Positions 55,400-64,000 of a stretch of 64,000 bases of DNA are shown piece by piece. The stretch is from Nitrospinaceae bacterium. GTDB lineage: Bacteria > Nitrospinota > Nitrospinia > Nitrospinales > VA-1. Where the stretch lies: contig JAJDAY010000009.1 in NCBI GenBank assembly GCA_029261655.1, forward strand, positions 20,165-84,164, in the 5' to 3' direction. The translations under genes and the position numbers were made by a program. Positions within the stretch are counted from its first letter, which is position 1; each line of letters opens with the position of its first letter. Under the pieces are notes generated by a model, which saw nothing but the letters and a program-made list of their open reading frames with translations, made no database searches and had not been told where the DNA came from.

Positions 55400-56323
55400 T
55401 CACTCTTCCACCAACTTCAAATCCCCCACCTTTTTTATGGAGTGAGTCTGGCAATATTGGCGAATCCCCTCAACAACTTTCATCGTGATTCCAGGGTCGA
55501 TAAAATTGGCGGTGCCGATCTGAATGGCGGTGGCTCCGGCGGATAAAAATTCCAGCGCGTCTTCTGTGGTCGAGATGCCGCCCATGCCGATCACCGGAAT
55601 CTTCACCGCACGCACGGTCTGATAAACCATGTGCAGGGCAATCGGCTTGATAGCAGGGCCGGAGAGTCCGCCGGTTTTATTAGCCAGATAGGGCTTACGC
55701 GTTTCCATATCGATGGACATGCCGATTTGCGTGTTGATGAGGGAAAGAGCGTCGGCTCCTCCGTCTTCTGCGGCTCGTGCGATTTCGGTGATATCTGTCA
55801 CATTGGGCGATAGTTTGACGATGAGGAATTTACCCGTCGCCTTACGAACCGCCTCCACAAGCGAACGCACCACAGCAGGGTCGGAACTGAACTGAACCCC
55901 GCCCTCTTCCACATTGGGACAGGAAATGTTCATTTCCAGCGCATCCACCCGTTTGACATCGGACAAACGGGTCGCCATTTCTATGTATTCGTCTTTCGTA
56001 TCGCCAAAAAAATTGACAAGAATGCGGGTTTTATAATTTTCCAGTAAGGGAAGTTTGTCGCTCAGGAATTTATCGAGACCGATATTTTCCAATCCAATGG
56101 CGTTCAACATGCCCGACGCGGTTTCCACCATTCGGGGAGCCGGGTTGCCCATGCGCGGTTCCAGCGACAATCCTTTCGTAGAAAATCCGCCAAGCCCGTC
56201 CAGGTCCACAAAGGGCAAATACTCCAATCCATAGCCAAAAGTTCCGGATGCCGCGATGACCGGGTTGGAAAATTCCAACCGGCCCAATTGAACAGACAAG
56301 TCCACATTGTTTTCTGAGACCAT
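55400..56323 (-). CDS. pyrD: Dihydroorotate dehydrogenase, class 1B type
   Basis: Oxidises dihydroorotate to orotate in pyrimidine synthesis. FMN-binding (beta/alpha)8 fold with ASGTFGYG, LEMNISCPNVEEGG (active-site Cys), IVKLSPNVTDI and GMGGISTTEDALEFL. The 307-residue length and the absence of a membrane-anchoring N-terminus fit class 1B, which normally needs PyrK; pyrK is not in the window. ATG start. Downstream of it lies the convergent alr. Confidence 0.95.
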   Translation of the reverse strand: MVSENNVDLSVQLGRLEFSNPVIAASGTFGYGLEYLPFVDLDGLGGFSTKGLSLEPRMGNPAPRMVETASGMLNAIGLENIGLDKFLSDKLPLLENYKTRILVNFFGDTKDEYIEMATRLSDVKRVDALEMNISCPNVEEGGVQFSSDPAVVRSLVEAVRKATGKFLIVKLSPNVTDITEIARAAEDGGADALSLINTQIGMSIDMETRKPYLANKTGGLSGPAIKPIALHMVYQTVRAVKIPVIGMGGISTTEDALEFLSAGATAIQIGTANFIDPGITMKVVEGIRQYCQTHSIKKVGDLKLVEE

Positions 56324-56449
56324 TTTAATCCCCCATCCCGAACGAAAATAAGCGAAATAAGCCTCCCAGACGGGCAGGCAGGTCGAAAACCATCATCATA
56401 ACCCTCTCATTATCAATAAGATTGGTGACACATAACACATTATCCGGTA

Positions 56450-56478
56450 TTGACTCGTAAAATAAACAGGGCTATAAT
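56450..56478 (+). promoter_or_regulatory. Sigma-70-type promoter
   Basis: TTGACT, 17-bp spacer, TATAAT. This near-consensus pair would start transcription close to 56485, giving a leader of about 180 nt for the SPOR gene, or a short transcript of its own. Confidence 0.65.
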
Positions 56479-56490
56479 CAATTCAAATTC

Positions 56491-56616
56491 ATGGATGCGA
56501 AAAACTATTTTCAATTCATCCTGACATCCGTGATTATAGCATTCCTGCAAAACCAGTTTAATAACAAAGATTTATATCTAATTTTTCCGATTCGCAAAAC
56601 TAAGGAGTTTTTTTAA
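56491..56616 (+). CDS. Possible small ORF, 41 codons
   Basis: A 41-codon frame starting 12 nt after the -10 box (MDAKNYFQFILTSVIIAFLQ, then a charged end). It has one short hydrophobic helix. There is no clear ribosome site, so it would be close to leaderless. It may be chance. Conservation in relatives would decide. Confidence 0.25.
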   Translation: MDAKNYFQFILTSVIIAFLQNQFNNKDLYLIFPIRKTKEFF

Positions 56617-56664
56617 GTTGAATCATAAAATTAATTTAAATTTTAATTAATTCCCAGGATTTTT

Positions 56665-57699
56665 ATGCCTCAGACAATCGAAGACCCCGAGCTGGAAACC
56701 AATAAAACCTACCATAAAAGCATCGATGCCTTGATCGAAGACGCTGAGATCGAGGCGGAAATTGAGGCTGAAAAACATATCCGGTCGAAGAACACCCGGC
56801 TTTTTACTATTTCATTGGTAGCAATTGCCCTGATCGGGACTATTTACTGGCAGGTGAGCGAAACCACTATTCAAAAAGAAAGCAACGAGGCGGCCCTCCC
56901 CGAATTAACCGAGGCCCAATCCACTGAGGAAATTGCGGTTCAAGCCCCTGAACCGGCTCCTTCGCCACCCCAGGAACCTGAGCCATCACCCGCAACCAAA
57001 ATCGAGCCTGAGGCAACGACAGCAAACCCGGTAGCCCCGGTTGAAAAAGTTGCGAAATCTATAACCCCTGAAGCACTCCCAAAAGAAACCGTACCCCAGA
57101 TCGCTAAGGCGGTAGTTCCACAACCAATACAAACACCAAAGGAACCTGTAATCACCAAAGCGCTCCCCAAAGAACCCGCTCCCGAGATCGCCAAAGCCGA
57201 AGTTTCTCAACCGGCACAAACACCAAAGGTCGAAGCGACCCCGGTCACTAAACAATATTTCGTTCAGCTCGGTTCATTTTCAATCGAGGATAACGCAAAG
57301 AGCTTTATCGGCCAATTAAAGAAAAAAGGGTTCAACCCCTCAATCCTGACCAAAAGTGGGCGAGCAACCAAGCATGTTGTGTTTGTCGGTGGTTTTTCCA
57401 CAGAGGAAAGCGGCAGTCAGGCCCTCAAGGACCTGAAATCCAAAGGATTTAAGTCTGTCATGGAAAAGCTGGACGACAATTCCTACACCATCGTCCTGGG
57501 AAAATTCACGACCTCCGGGAAAGCGGAGGCTCTCAGAGATAAATTGAGCCTTGCAGGTTTTCTTTCCAGTTCAAGAACGAAAGAAGTCAGTAGCACTATC
57601 TTTATCGTACAGCTTGGAGGTTACGACGGCCTGGGTCAGGCAAAAGTGGCTCAAAAAAAGGTCGGAGGAGCCGGATTTAACGATAGTTTTATTCGTTAA
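56665..57699 (+). CDS. SPOR-domain membrane protein
   Basis: 344 residues: an acidic N-terminus, one transmembrane helix (about 45-63: LFTISLVAIALIGTIYWQV), a long Pro/Glu/Ala-rich linker with near-repeated segments (about 80-195), and two tandem SPOR-like units at about 198-270 and 273-344 (YFVQLGSFSIEDNAKSFIGQL, IFIVQLGGYDGLGQAKVAQ). SPOR domains bind denuded peptidoglycan at the septum, so a cell-division or envelope role is expected. A near-consensus promoter lies about 190 bp upstream. Confidence 0.88.
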   Translation: MPQTIEDPELETNKTYHKSIDALIEDAEIEAEIEAEKHIRSKNTRLFTISLVAIALIGTIYWQVSETTIQKESNEAALPELTEAQSTEEIAVQAPEPAPSPPQEPEPSPATKIEPEATTANPVAPVEKVAKSITPEALPKETVPQIAKAVVPQPIQTPKEPVITKALPKEPAPEIAKAEVSQPAQTPKVEATPVTKQYFVQLGSFSIEDNAKSFIGQLKKKGFNPSILTKSGRATKHVVFVGGFSTEESGSQALKDLKSKGFKSVMEKLDDNSYTIVLGKFTTSGKAEALRDKLSLAGFLSSSRTKEVSSTIFIVQLGGYDGLGQAKVAQKKVGGAGFNDSFIR

Positions 57700-57916
57700 A
57701 AGCACCTCTAATAAAAAACAGGGCCGCAAACATTCCAGGTTGATTTCTTCGTCCCAAAAAAAGCCATCTGGTTTTATTCAGTTCACCGCACCCTTTGAAA
57801 TACCCAAACCCGCCATTTTCAGCCCACTGCAAATTTTTTTTGCGGCTCCGTCAATTCATGGTTAACTATAATGCAGGGTAATTCACTCATTAATAGTATT
57901 TCATAAGGAGCCGTTC

Positions 57917-58243
57917 ATGAATAAACCAGGCCTGATGTTGTCCTCCATTTTATTTTCTTTTTTTATCATCCTTTCTTCTTCCGCTTTCGCCCACGATGGC
58001 GAAAAAGACGATGCCCACGAAAATGGGTCGGCAGAACATCAAAAGATGGAAGAAGGTAGCGGATCATCCGCAGTGGAATCAGAAATGCATAAAGGCGAAG
58101 AATATAAGTCCGACCACGAAGGGACTGAAGAAGAGGGAAGTTTTTCTTATAAGCGCCATAGAAAAGAAATGAGCGAAAAGAAAAAAGCCATGCAGGAAGA
58201 AGGCGCCTCTGGTAAAATGAAGGAAGGAAGCGGTAAGGAGTGA
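57917..58243 (+). CDS. Small exported Glu/Lys/His-rich protein
   Basis: 108 residues: a signal peptide (LMLSSILFSFFIILSSSAFA) followed by a low-complexity charged mature part rich in Glu, Lys, Ser, Gly and His (DGEKDDAHENGSAEHQKMEE). No known domain. It may bind cations or be intrinsically disordered in the periplasm. An intrinsic terminator follows about 55 bp after the stop. AAGGAG lies just before the ATG. Confidence 0.75.
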   Translation: MNKPGLMLSSILFSFFIILSSSAFAHDGEKDDAHENGSAEHQKMEEGSGSSAVESEMHKGEEYKSDHEGTEEEGSFSYKRHRKEMSEKKKAMQEEGASGKMKEGSGKE

Positions 58244-58297
58244 ATGGATGGCTCAATGAGTAAAAATTAAAATATTTTGCCGACCTTCTATCCAGCG

Positions 58298-58320
58298 AGC
58301 GCCCCTCTTGGGGCGCTTTT
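58298..58320 (+). terminator. Intrinsic terminator
   Basis: AGCGCCCC, loop TCTT, GGGGCGCT followed by a short T-run: a compact, G/C-rich hairpin about 55 bp after the exported small protein gene. Confidence 0.88.
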
Positions 58321-58507
58321 AACAACCCCCTTCTCTATTTTTATCGGCAACTAGTTCAAACTCAATTCAGACTATGAACCAAACCCGCCATAGAAAAAGA
58401 TGCAATCCAAAAAGCCCTGGTAAGTTTTATTTTTAGAAATCCCTTCATACAAATGACCGCATGTTTTTTATGCAATCCTTTTGCGCCTCGCCTAACATGG
58501 AAAAAAC

Positions 58508-59449
58508 ATGCTGATTAATTTTTTTCTGGTGATCCTTGGCCTGCCCCTGCTCTACTTCGGTGGAGATTTTTTAATCACCGGCAGCGTCCGGCTTGGACAA
58601 AAATACAAGATCAGTCCATTTATAATTGGAGCCACAATTATCGGTTTCGGAACTTCGGCTCCAGAGCTTGCGGTCTCCATTTTTGCCGCGCTCAGCGGAG
58701 CCCCTGAATTGGCTCTCGGAAACGTGGTCGGCAGTAATGTGGCAAATGTAGGGCTGGTCCTTGGTTTGACGGCTTTCCTGATTCCCCTCACCATCGGGGC
58801 AAAACGCCTGAAGGAAGAGTCCCCCGCCTTTTTACTGGCAACTTTTCTCCTCACGTTTCTGGTTTGGGATTATCACTTATCCACGCTTGAAGGAGGATTC
58901 ATGGTTCTCCTGCTAGCCGTACACCTGTGGAATTCCTTTCGCAAAAAAGAAGCCTCTGACATAGAGATGGATGGGGAAACCAGCCTCTGGTCGGATAAAG
59001 GAACCTTCTTTCAATTCCTCCTCATTTTCTTCGGGCTGGTACTTTTGGTTTCCGGGGCCAGATTTCTGGTTGACGGAGCGGTCGCCATTGCCCAGTCTCT
59101 GGGGGTCAGCGAGTGGTTCATCGGCATTTCCATAGTAGCCGTAGGCACGAGTTTACCTGAAATTGTTTCCTCGATCATGGCCGCCAAACGGGGCCATGGA
59201 GAAATGGCCATCGGAAATGTGTTCGGCAGTAATATCTTCAACATACTCATGGTGCTTGGCGTCACATCGCTGATTGAACCCCTGGAAATTACAGAACCCA
59301 TTCATGCGGACCTGATTTTCACCTCCGGGCTTTCCTGTTTTTTGCTGGTTTTAATACGGATGGGGCACGCACTTTCCAAGCGGAATGGATTTATTCTGCT
59401 GGTTTGCTACGCTTTTTATATTGGCATGAAGGGGTCAGGCGGGCTCTGA
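58508..59449 (+). CDS. CaCA-family sodium/calcium exchanger (YrbG-like)
   Basis: 313 residues with about ten membrane helices and the two alpha-repeats of the family: GFGTSAPELAVS with NVVGSN, and VAVGTSLPEIVSS with NVFGSN. The acidic residues expected for cation binding are in place. K+-independent exchanger of the YrbG type is the best match. ATG at 58508. It is convergent with the bactofilin-TPR gene 77 bp further on. Confidence 0.92.
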   Translation: MLINFFLVILGLPLLYFGGDFLITGSVRLGQKYKISPFIIGATIIGFGTSAPELAVSIFAALSGAPELALGNVVGSNVANVGLVLGLTAFLIPLTIGAKRLKEESPAFLLATFLLTFLVWDYHLSTLEGGFMVLLLAVHLWNSFRKKEASDIEMDGETSLWSDKGTFFQFLLIFFGLVLLVSGARFLVDGAVAIAQSLGVSEWFIGISIVAVGTSLPEIVSSIMAAKRGHGEMAIGNVFGSNIFNILMVLGVTSLIEPLEITEPIHADLIFTSGLSCFLLVLIRMGHALSKRNGFILLVCYAFYIGMKGSGGL

Positions 59450-59526
59450 TCGCTCCTCTGCGCCGGGCGCGCGGGTCAACTCTTGGCTTCGGGGTTGGTG
59501 ACAGGCTCTGTTTCGTTATTATTGGA

Positions 59527-61539
59527 CTATGGTTTCTGATCCGCATTGGCTACCGGCTGGGCTGGCTTGACGTTTTTGAATCTCCAAAGTTGTTGCTTGT
59601 AGTAAGGCTCATCCGGAACCAGTTTGATAGCGACCTGAATATTTTCCACGGCTTTATCCACATTTCCTCTTGCATAGTAAAGCTCTGAAACAGTATCAAT
59701 ATATTCCGCCTTATCAGGAAACGCTTCCAGAGTTTTTTGAGAAAGTTCCAGACCTTTTTTTAAATTGATTTTCTTTTTTGCGTAAAGCCAGGCCAGGCGG
59801 TTCATCGTTGCAAGGTTCTTTGGGGCGAGCTTTAAAGCCTGTTCGCAGTGAGTCACCGCATTGGCAAAATACCGTTTTTTGCTATAAACATTGCACACGC
59901 CGAAAGCCGTCTCATGATTTTCCGGCTCGATCTTCGCCGCCTGCAAAAGATATTTCAATCCTTGATCCAGTTTTTTCGCATCAACCAACCCGTTGCCCAA
60001 TGACAAGAGATAAGCAGGATTCTTTTTGTCTAACTTCACGGCCTTTTGAAATTCCTCAATAGCCTCATTCCCCTTCCCGGAAGCCTGCAGCACTTTCCCC
60101 ATATAATATCTGGTACCCGCGTGCTTGCCCCTGAGGGAGATTGCGGTTTCCAGATGGCTCTCAGCTTGATCCCACTGCTCCTGGTCGGCGAGCATTCTTC
60201 CCAACTGATAAAAAACTTCCGGGTCTTTGTCTTTCAATTTGACCGCTTTTTCGTAGACCGCGAAAGCATCTTCCGTCCGATTGAGATCCACATAAATATT
60301 TCCAAGACGGACCAGAATTTTTGTATTTCTGGGCTCTAAAGCTAAGGAAGCTTCATAATACTTCAGGGAATCCTTTTTATTTCCCTTCTCGAAGTGCCAA
60401 TCCCCCATCTGCATTTGAGCCTGGTTATTGTCTGGGAATTTAGCGGCAATCTTGTCGATTTCAGCGATGGACTCCTCTGCCTGCCCGCTTTGAGCCAACA
60501 GGCTTGACAGGGTCAGGTGAAGTTCCGGATCATCTTTTTTAATACGCACAGCGGTCTTGAGCTCTTCAACGGCCTGAGGAAAATTTTTCTGATTGGCATA
60601 AACCCGGCTCAGAGCCTCATACGATTTATAAAAATTTGGATTGAGCTTGACCGCCATTTTCAGATTTTCCAGCGCCTGCTTTTCCTCTCCCTCTTTTTCG
60701 TGGAGCATTCCCAGGTCATAAAACGCGCGGAAATTGTTCGGGTCCATTTCCAGAGCCGATTTATAAGAAAGCCTCGCCTCTTTATAGCGCCCTTTAGCCA
60801 CCAAAGTTTTTGCCAGTTTGATTCTATATTCGCTATTGGAGGAATTAATATCGATAGACCGTTGAAATTGGTTCAAAGCTTCGTTATATCGATTTTTGCT
60901 GTAATAAACCTCTCCGAGACCCGCATAAACTTTCGGATTGGACCGGGACATGCTCAAAGCCTTGTTAAACAAATCTTCCGCATCGGCCACCCGGCTTTCC
61001 TCAATCGCCTGATACCCCTGTTTGACAAGAGCATCGACATCATTTTTCGGATTCAGTAAATAGTTTCCGCCAACTCCAGCCGCCAGAATCCCCAGGCCCA
61101 CAAGCGCCACTTTGAGTTTCTGGCCCTTCTTTTTAACTTTGCCCTCGGTTGACGGGATCTTCTTTTCAGGCTCGATAACCCGGGTGGTTGTATCCGTAAC
61201 CACCTCAGGTTCAATCGTGTTTTCTGGCGGGCTGATTTTCTTGGAGAGTCCCTCAAAATTGGAACCTTCATCAATGACAAGATGATAAGACGAAATATCA
61301 CCGACCAACCGACAGCCGGCCATCAGGGTGACTTTATTCTCCGAATAGATGTTCCCCTGGATGGTTCCCATATTGGTCACGTTATGGGAAGTGATGTTCC
61401 CATGAATTTTGCCGTTTTTTCCTACAATGAAATGGTTTGAGGAAAGCACTTCTCCCACAATCTCCCCATCCAAATGAACGGCTCCCTTAACCTTAAGGGT
61501 TCCCTTCAACTTAACGCCATCTTCAAAGTATGAATCCAT
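59527..61539 (-). CDS. Bactofilin-TPR fusion protein
   Basis: 670 residues. The N-terminal bactofilin (DUF583) domain at about 5-95 is a polymerising beta-helix (LKGTLKVKGAVHLDGEIVGE, GKIHGNITSHNVTNMGTIQG). A charged linker follows, then a transmembrane helix at 142-162, then about fourteen TPR units to the C-terminus (for example YAGLGEVYYSKNRYNEALNQF, LGNIYVDLNRTEDAFAVYEK). Bactofilins normally stand alone. This topology would place the TPR part on the other side of the membrane, probably in the periplasm. It could link a cytoskeletal filament to envelope proteins. A divergent 297-bp region separates it from rph. Confidence 0.87.
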   Translation of the reverse strand: MDSYFEDGVKLKGTLKVKGAVHLDGEIVGEVLSSNHFIVGKNGKIHGNITSHNVTNMGTIQGNIYSENKVTLMAGCRLVGDISSYHLVIDEGSNFEGLSKKISPPENTIEPEVVTDTTTRVIEPEKKIPSTEGKVKKKGQKLKVALVGLGILAAGVGGNYLLNPKNDVDALVKQGYQAIEESRVADAEDLFNKALSMSRSNPKVYAGLGEVYYSKNRYNEALNQFQRSIDINSSNSEYRIKLAKTLVAKGRYKEARLSYKSALEMDPNNFRAFYDLGMLHEKEGEEKQALENLKMAVKLNPNFYKSYEALSRVYANQKNFPQAVEELKTAVRIKKDDPELHLTLSSLLAQSGQAEESIAEIDKIAAKFPDNNQAQMQMGDWHFEKGNKKDSLKYYEASLALEPRNTKILVRLGNIYVDLNRTEDAFAVYEKAVKLKDKDPEVFYQLGRMLADQEQWDQAESHLETAISLRGKHAGTRYYMGKVLQASGKGNEAIEEFQKAVKLDKKNPAYLLSLGNGLVDAKKLDQGLKYLLQAAKIEPENHETAFGVCNVYSKKRYFANAVTHCEQALKLAPKNLATMNRLAWLYAKKKINLKKGLELSQKTLEAFPDKAEYIDTVSELYYARGNVDKAVENIQVAIKLVPDEPYYKQQLWRFKNVKPAQPVANADQKP

Positions 61540-61659
61540 GTTCGACTATCTCTCAATTGTGCGGGGAATGGCAAAAATGACACGACCAAACGAACCCGGT
61601 CATATAAGGCCATAAAAATGAAATAGTTAGAATTTCTATTTACCCTAAGTGTAATTCAT

Positions 61660-61708
61660 AAAATCGCATTTTTCAAGCGATTTTACATTAAATTTACACT
61701 AAATGTAA
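61660..61708. repeat. Repeat-rich operator-like region upstream of bactofilin-TPR and rph
   Basis: An 8-bp perfect inverted repeat AAAATCGC/GCGATTTT (61660-61667, 61677-61684) is followed by a palindrome with arms TTACATT/AATGTAA around 61683-61708. Related TAAGTGTAA and TAAATGTAA sequences are repeated. It lies in the 297-bp gap between the two divergent genes, a good place for a shared regulator. Confidence 0.5.
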
Positions 61709-61836
61709 TTTTAATCTTCCGAACCTCAAACAGTTGCTTAATGGAAAAATAATTGGTACTTTGGTCCGCTTGATTTAAAGACTTATTTTATCATCATTTG
61801 CAGAATATCTCCAACGCGAACCATTGAGGAACCAAT

Positions 61837-62562
61837 ATGGCAAGAAATGAAGGCCGGGCCCATAACGAAACCCGAAAAGTCAAAGTCGTCAAAAATTTCA
61901 TCAAATATCCAGCAGGCTCGGTTTTAATTCATATGGGAAATACCAAGGTCAGTTGCAATGCGACCGTTGAAAACAAAGTCCCCCCGTTTTTACGCGACAA
62001 GAAAACCGGGTGGGTCACGGCGGAATACTCCATGATGCCGAGTTCCACCCACACTCGGACCACCCGGGAGGCCAGCCGGGGCAAACTGAGTGGCAGAACT
62101 CAGGAAATCCAGAGGCTCATTGGACGGTCCCTGCGCACTGTGGTTGATATGGACAAATTAGGAGAAAGAACCATCTGGATTGACTGCGATGTCATCCAGG
62201 CGGACGGCGGCACCCGATGCGCCTCCATAACGGGGGCATTCATCGCTCTCGCGATGGCTTGCAAAAAATTGAAAAAGGAAAAAATCATCGAAACCATCCC
62301 CATCAAAGATTACGTGGCCGCAATCAGCGTTGGAATCGCCGGTGGGGAGAATATCCTTGATCTTGATTACAGCGAAGACTCGAACGCCGATGTGGATTTG
62401 AACATCGTTAAAACCGGGTCCGGCGGGTTTGTTGAAATTCAGGGCACCGCAGAAAAAGAGCCGTTCAGCAACGAGCAGATGGCATCCCTTCTGGAGCTTG
62501 CAGATAAGGGGATTAAAGAACTCATTGACATGCAGAAAACCGTATTGGGCGAGTTAACTTAA
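61837..62562 (+). CDS. rph: RNase PH
   Basis: Phosphorolytic 3'-5' exoribonuclease that trims tRNA 3' ends. Recognisable motifs are [56 protein letters not shown] (partly) and [18 protein letters not shown]. The 241-residue length is typical. It lies 8 bp from the convergent nth stop. Its upstream gap holds repeats. Confidence 0.97.
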   Translation: MARNEGRAHNETRKVKVVKNFIKYPAGSVLIHMGNTKVSCNATVENKVPPFLRDKKTGWVTAEYSMMPSSTHTRTTREASRGKLSGRTQEIQRLIGRSLRTVVDMDKLGERTIWIDCDVIQADGGTRCASITGAFIALAMACKKLKKEKIIETIPIKDYVAAISVGIAGGENILDLDYSEDSNADVDLNIVKTGSGGFVEIQGTAEKEPFSNEQMASLLELADKGIKELIDMQKTVLGELT

Positions 62563-62570
62563 GGGAAGAG

Positions 62571-63227
62571 TCAACGGTGCTTGTCCCCCACCCCGATTTT
62601 CTCGCAGTGGGAATGCACGCAACATTGACTGCACAACGGCGAAATGGGTTTGCAGATATTTTGCCCGAAAGACACAAGTAATTCGTTAAACTGCATCCAG
62701 TATTTTTGGGGAAGTTTGTCGCGCAAAACCATTTCTGTGGCATCTGGAGAACTTGTTTCCAAATAGCCTAAGCGGTTGCAAATCCGGTGGACGTGTGTGT
62801 CCACACAGATTCCCATTTTTCCGTGCCCCAGAATCAGGGTCAAATTGGCGGTTTTTCTTCCAACACCCTTGAGCTTGAGGAGTTCCTCCAGTGTGGCGGG
62901 GACTTGAGTGTCGTATTGCTCAACCAGTTCCCGACATATTTCTGTCAGAGTCCGGGTTTTGTTACGGTAAAACGCCACGGGATAAATCGCTTTTTCGATC
63001 GCGTCTGAATCCAGGAGCAATACTTTTTGCGGATGGTCCGCCAGGGCAAACAACCGTTCAGAAGCGGCCTGAGTCACCTCGTCGCGGGTTCTTAAGCTGA
63101 GGATACAGCTGGCCAGGACGCGAAAAGGATTTTTGCCCTGGCCGATATGAATCACCGCCGGTGTCGTCCAATCGGTTGCGGCCTGTTGGATTTTTCGAAT
63201 TACGGTGGAGATTTTTCGGTTATCCAC
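62571..63227 (-). CDS. nth: Endonuclease III (DNA glycosylase/AP lyase)
   Basis: Removes oxidised pyrimidines and cuts at AP sites. The helix-hairpin-helix LKGVGRKTA holds the catalytic Lys, and CVDTHVHR holds the catalytic Asp. The C-terminal 4Fe-4S ligand set C-x6-C-x2-C-x5-C is complete (CKPISPLCSQCCVHSHC). 218 residues. It is convergent with rph and divergent from ilvN. Confidence 0.96.
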   Translation of the reverse strand: MDNRKISTVIRKIQQAATDWTTPAVIHIGQGKNPFRVLASCILSLRTRDEVTQAASERLFALADHPQKVLLLDSDAIEKAIYPVAFYRNKTRTLTEICRELVEQYDTQVPATLEELLKLKGVGRKTANLTLILGHGKMGICVDTHVHRICNRLGYLETSSPDATEMVLRDKLPQKYWMQFNELLVSFGQNICKPISPLCSQCCVHSHCEKIGVGDKHR

Positions 63228-63263
63228 AATTTCCCCACTTTCGGAAAAAGATTTTTGCCCAGG

Positions 63264-63293
63264 TTGACAAACCAGACCGCCACAACCTATAGT
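63264..63293 (+). promoter_or_regulatory. Sigma-70-type promoter of ilvN-ilvC
   Basis: TTGACA, 18-bp spacer, TATAGT. The expected start of transcription is near 63300, leaving about 90 nt of leader before the ilvN ATG. No leader peptide with a run of branched-chain codons was found. Confidence 0.6.
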
Positions 63294-63388
63294 AGAATTG
63301 CAGGCTTTCTGCTATTATAACTCCTTCTTTTGGTTCAACTTACTTAAACCCGATGGCTCAACCTTGAATCCATCATAAAACAAATTTT

Positions 63389-64000
<612 letters not shown>

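Larger units (their letters stand above)
56324..56664. other. Intergenic region between pyrD and the SPOR gene
   Basis: 341 bp. It contains the pyrD upstream region, a strong sigma-70 promoter on the plus strand (56450-56478), a possible 41-codon small frame (56491-56616) and an A/T-rich stretch before the SPOR start. Confidence 0.6.

Overview
The window is a chromosomal segment of a Gram-negative bacterium. It carries lipoproteins, a TolC-like protein, an AmpG permease, a SPOR protein, and BatA-E-like and MotA/MotB-like inner-membrane proteins. Gene content (trp cluster, Bat operon, class I adenylate cyclase, many TPR and propeller proteins) and the dense mix of strands recall marine Nitrospinota or deltaproteobacteria-like lineages. 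That placement is an impression from memory and was not tested. No rRNA, tRNA, CRISPR array or transposase was recognised.

Layout. 1-4075: two tandem GspE/PilB-type ATPases, the first cut by the window edge and the second a GAF-domain paralogue whose active site has decayed. 4082-9650 (minus): TolC-like protein, dprA, topA and trmFO. 10097-13051 (minus): an M50 protease, proA and an exported leucine-rich-repeat protein. 13093-20964: a tryptophan cluster on the minus strand, trpE-G-D-C and then trpF-B-A plus a glycosyltransferase, split by one lipoprotein gene on the plus strand. 21164-23923 (minus): two twin seven-repeat propeller proteins and a cytosolic leucine-rich-repeat protein. 24242-36958 (plus): a MoxR / DUF58 / Bat operon, interrupted between moxR and the DUF58 gene by accessory genes (25254-28012) and later by a Bax-inhibitor-1 gene. 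36952-41647 (minus): response regulators, an XRE regulator, an HD protein, a hydrolase and an AmpG-type permease. 41957-47362 (plus): a coiled-coil protein, a MotB-like protein with a very long N-terminal coiled coil, a class I adenylate cyclase, MotA and a pentapeptide protein. 47485-49956: a DUF2784 protein, an FGE-sulfatase-fold lipoprotein and a propeller protein. 50059-53119 (minus): a second accessory block. 53288-64000: alr, pyrD, SPOR, a CaCA exchanger, a bactofilin-TPR fusion, rph, nth, ilvN and the start of ilvC.

The most unusual signal is a family of intergenic palindromic repeats with core CGACCCAAAGCGGACATT. It is seen only in the two accessory blocks: three copies at 26208-27178 and three at 51821-53227. 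Every copy lies just upstream of a single small gene and points the same way relative to that gene. Two copies are 56-bp head-to-head composites. In two copies, one from each block, the similarity continues up to the start codon. The associated genes (pyrimidine-dimer glycosylase, extradiol dioxygenase, dehydrogenase, small membrane protein, methyltransferase, an unknown) look like unrelated single-gene cargo. This suggests a cassette-like mobility system without an obvious integrase in the window.

The second unusual arrangement is the MotB / adenylate cyclase / MotA cluster, with no flagellar gene nearby. It may couple an ion channel to cAMP signalling. The third is the pairing of an intact secretion-type ATPase with a paralogue that keeps its Walker motifs but lacks the other catalytic residues.
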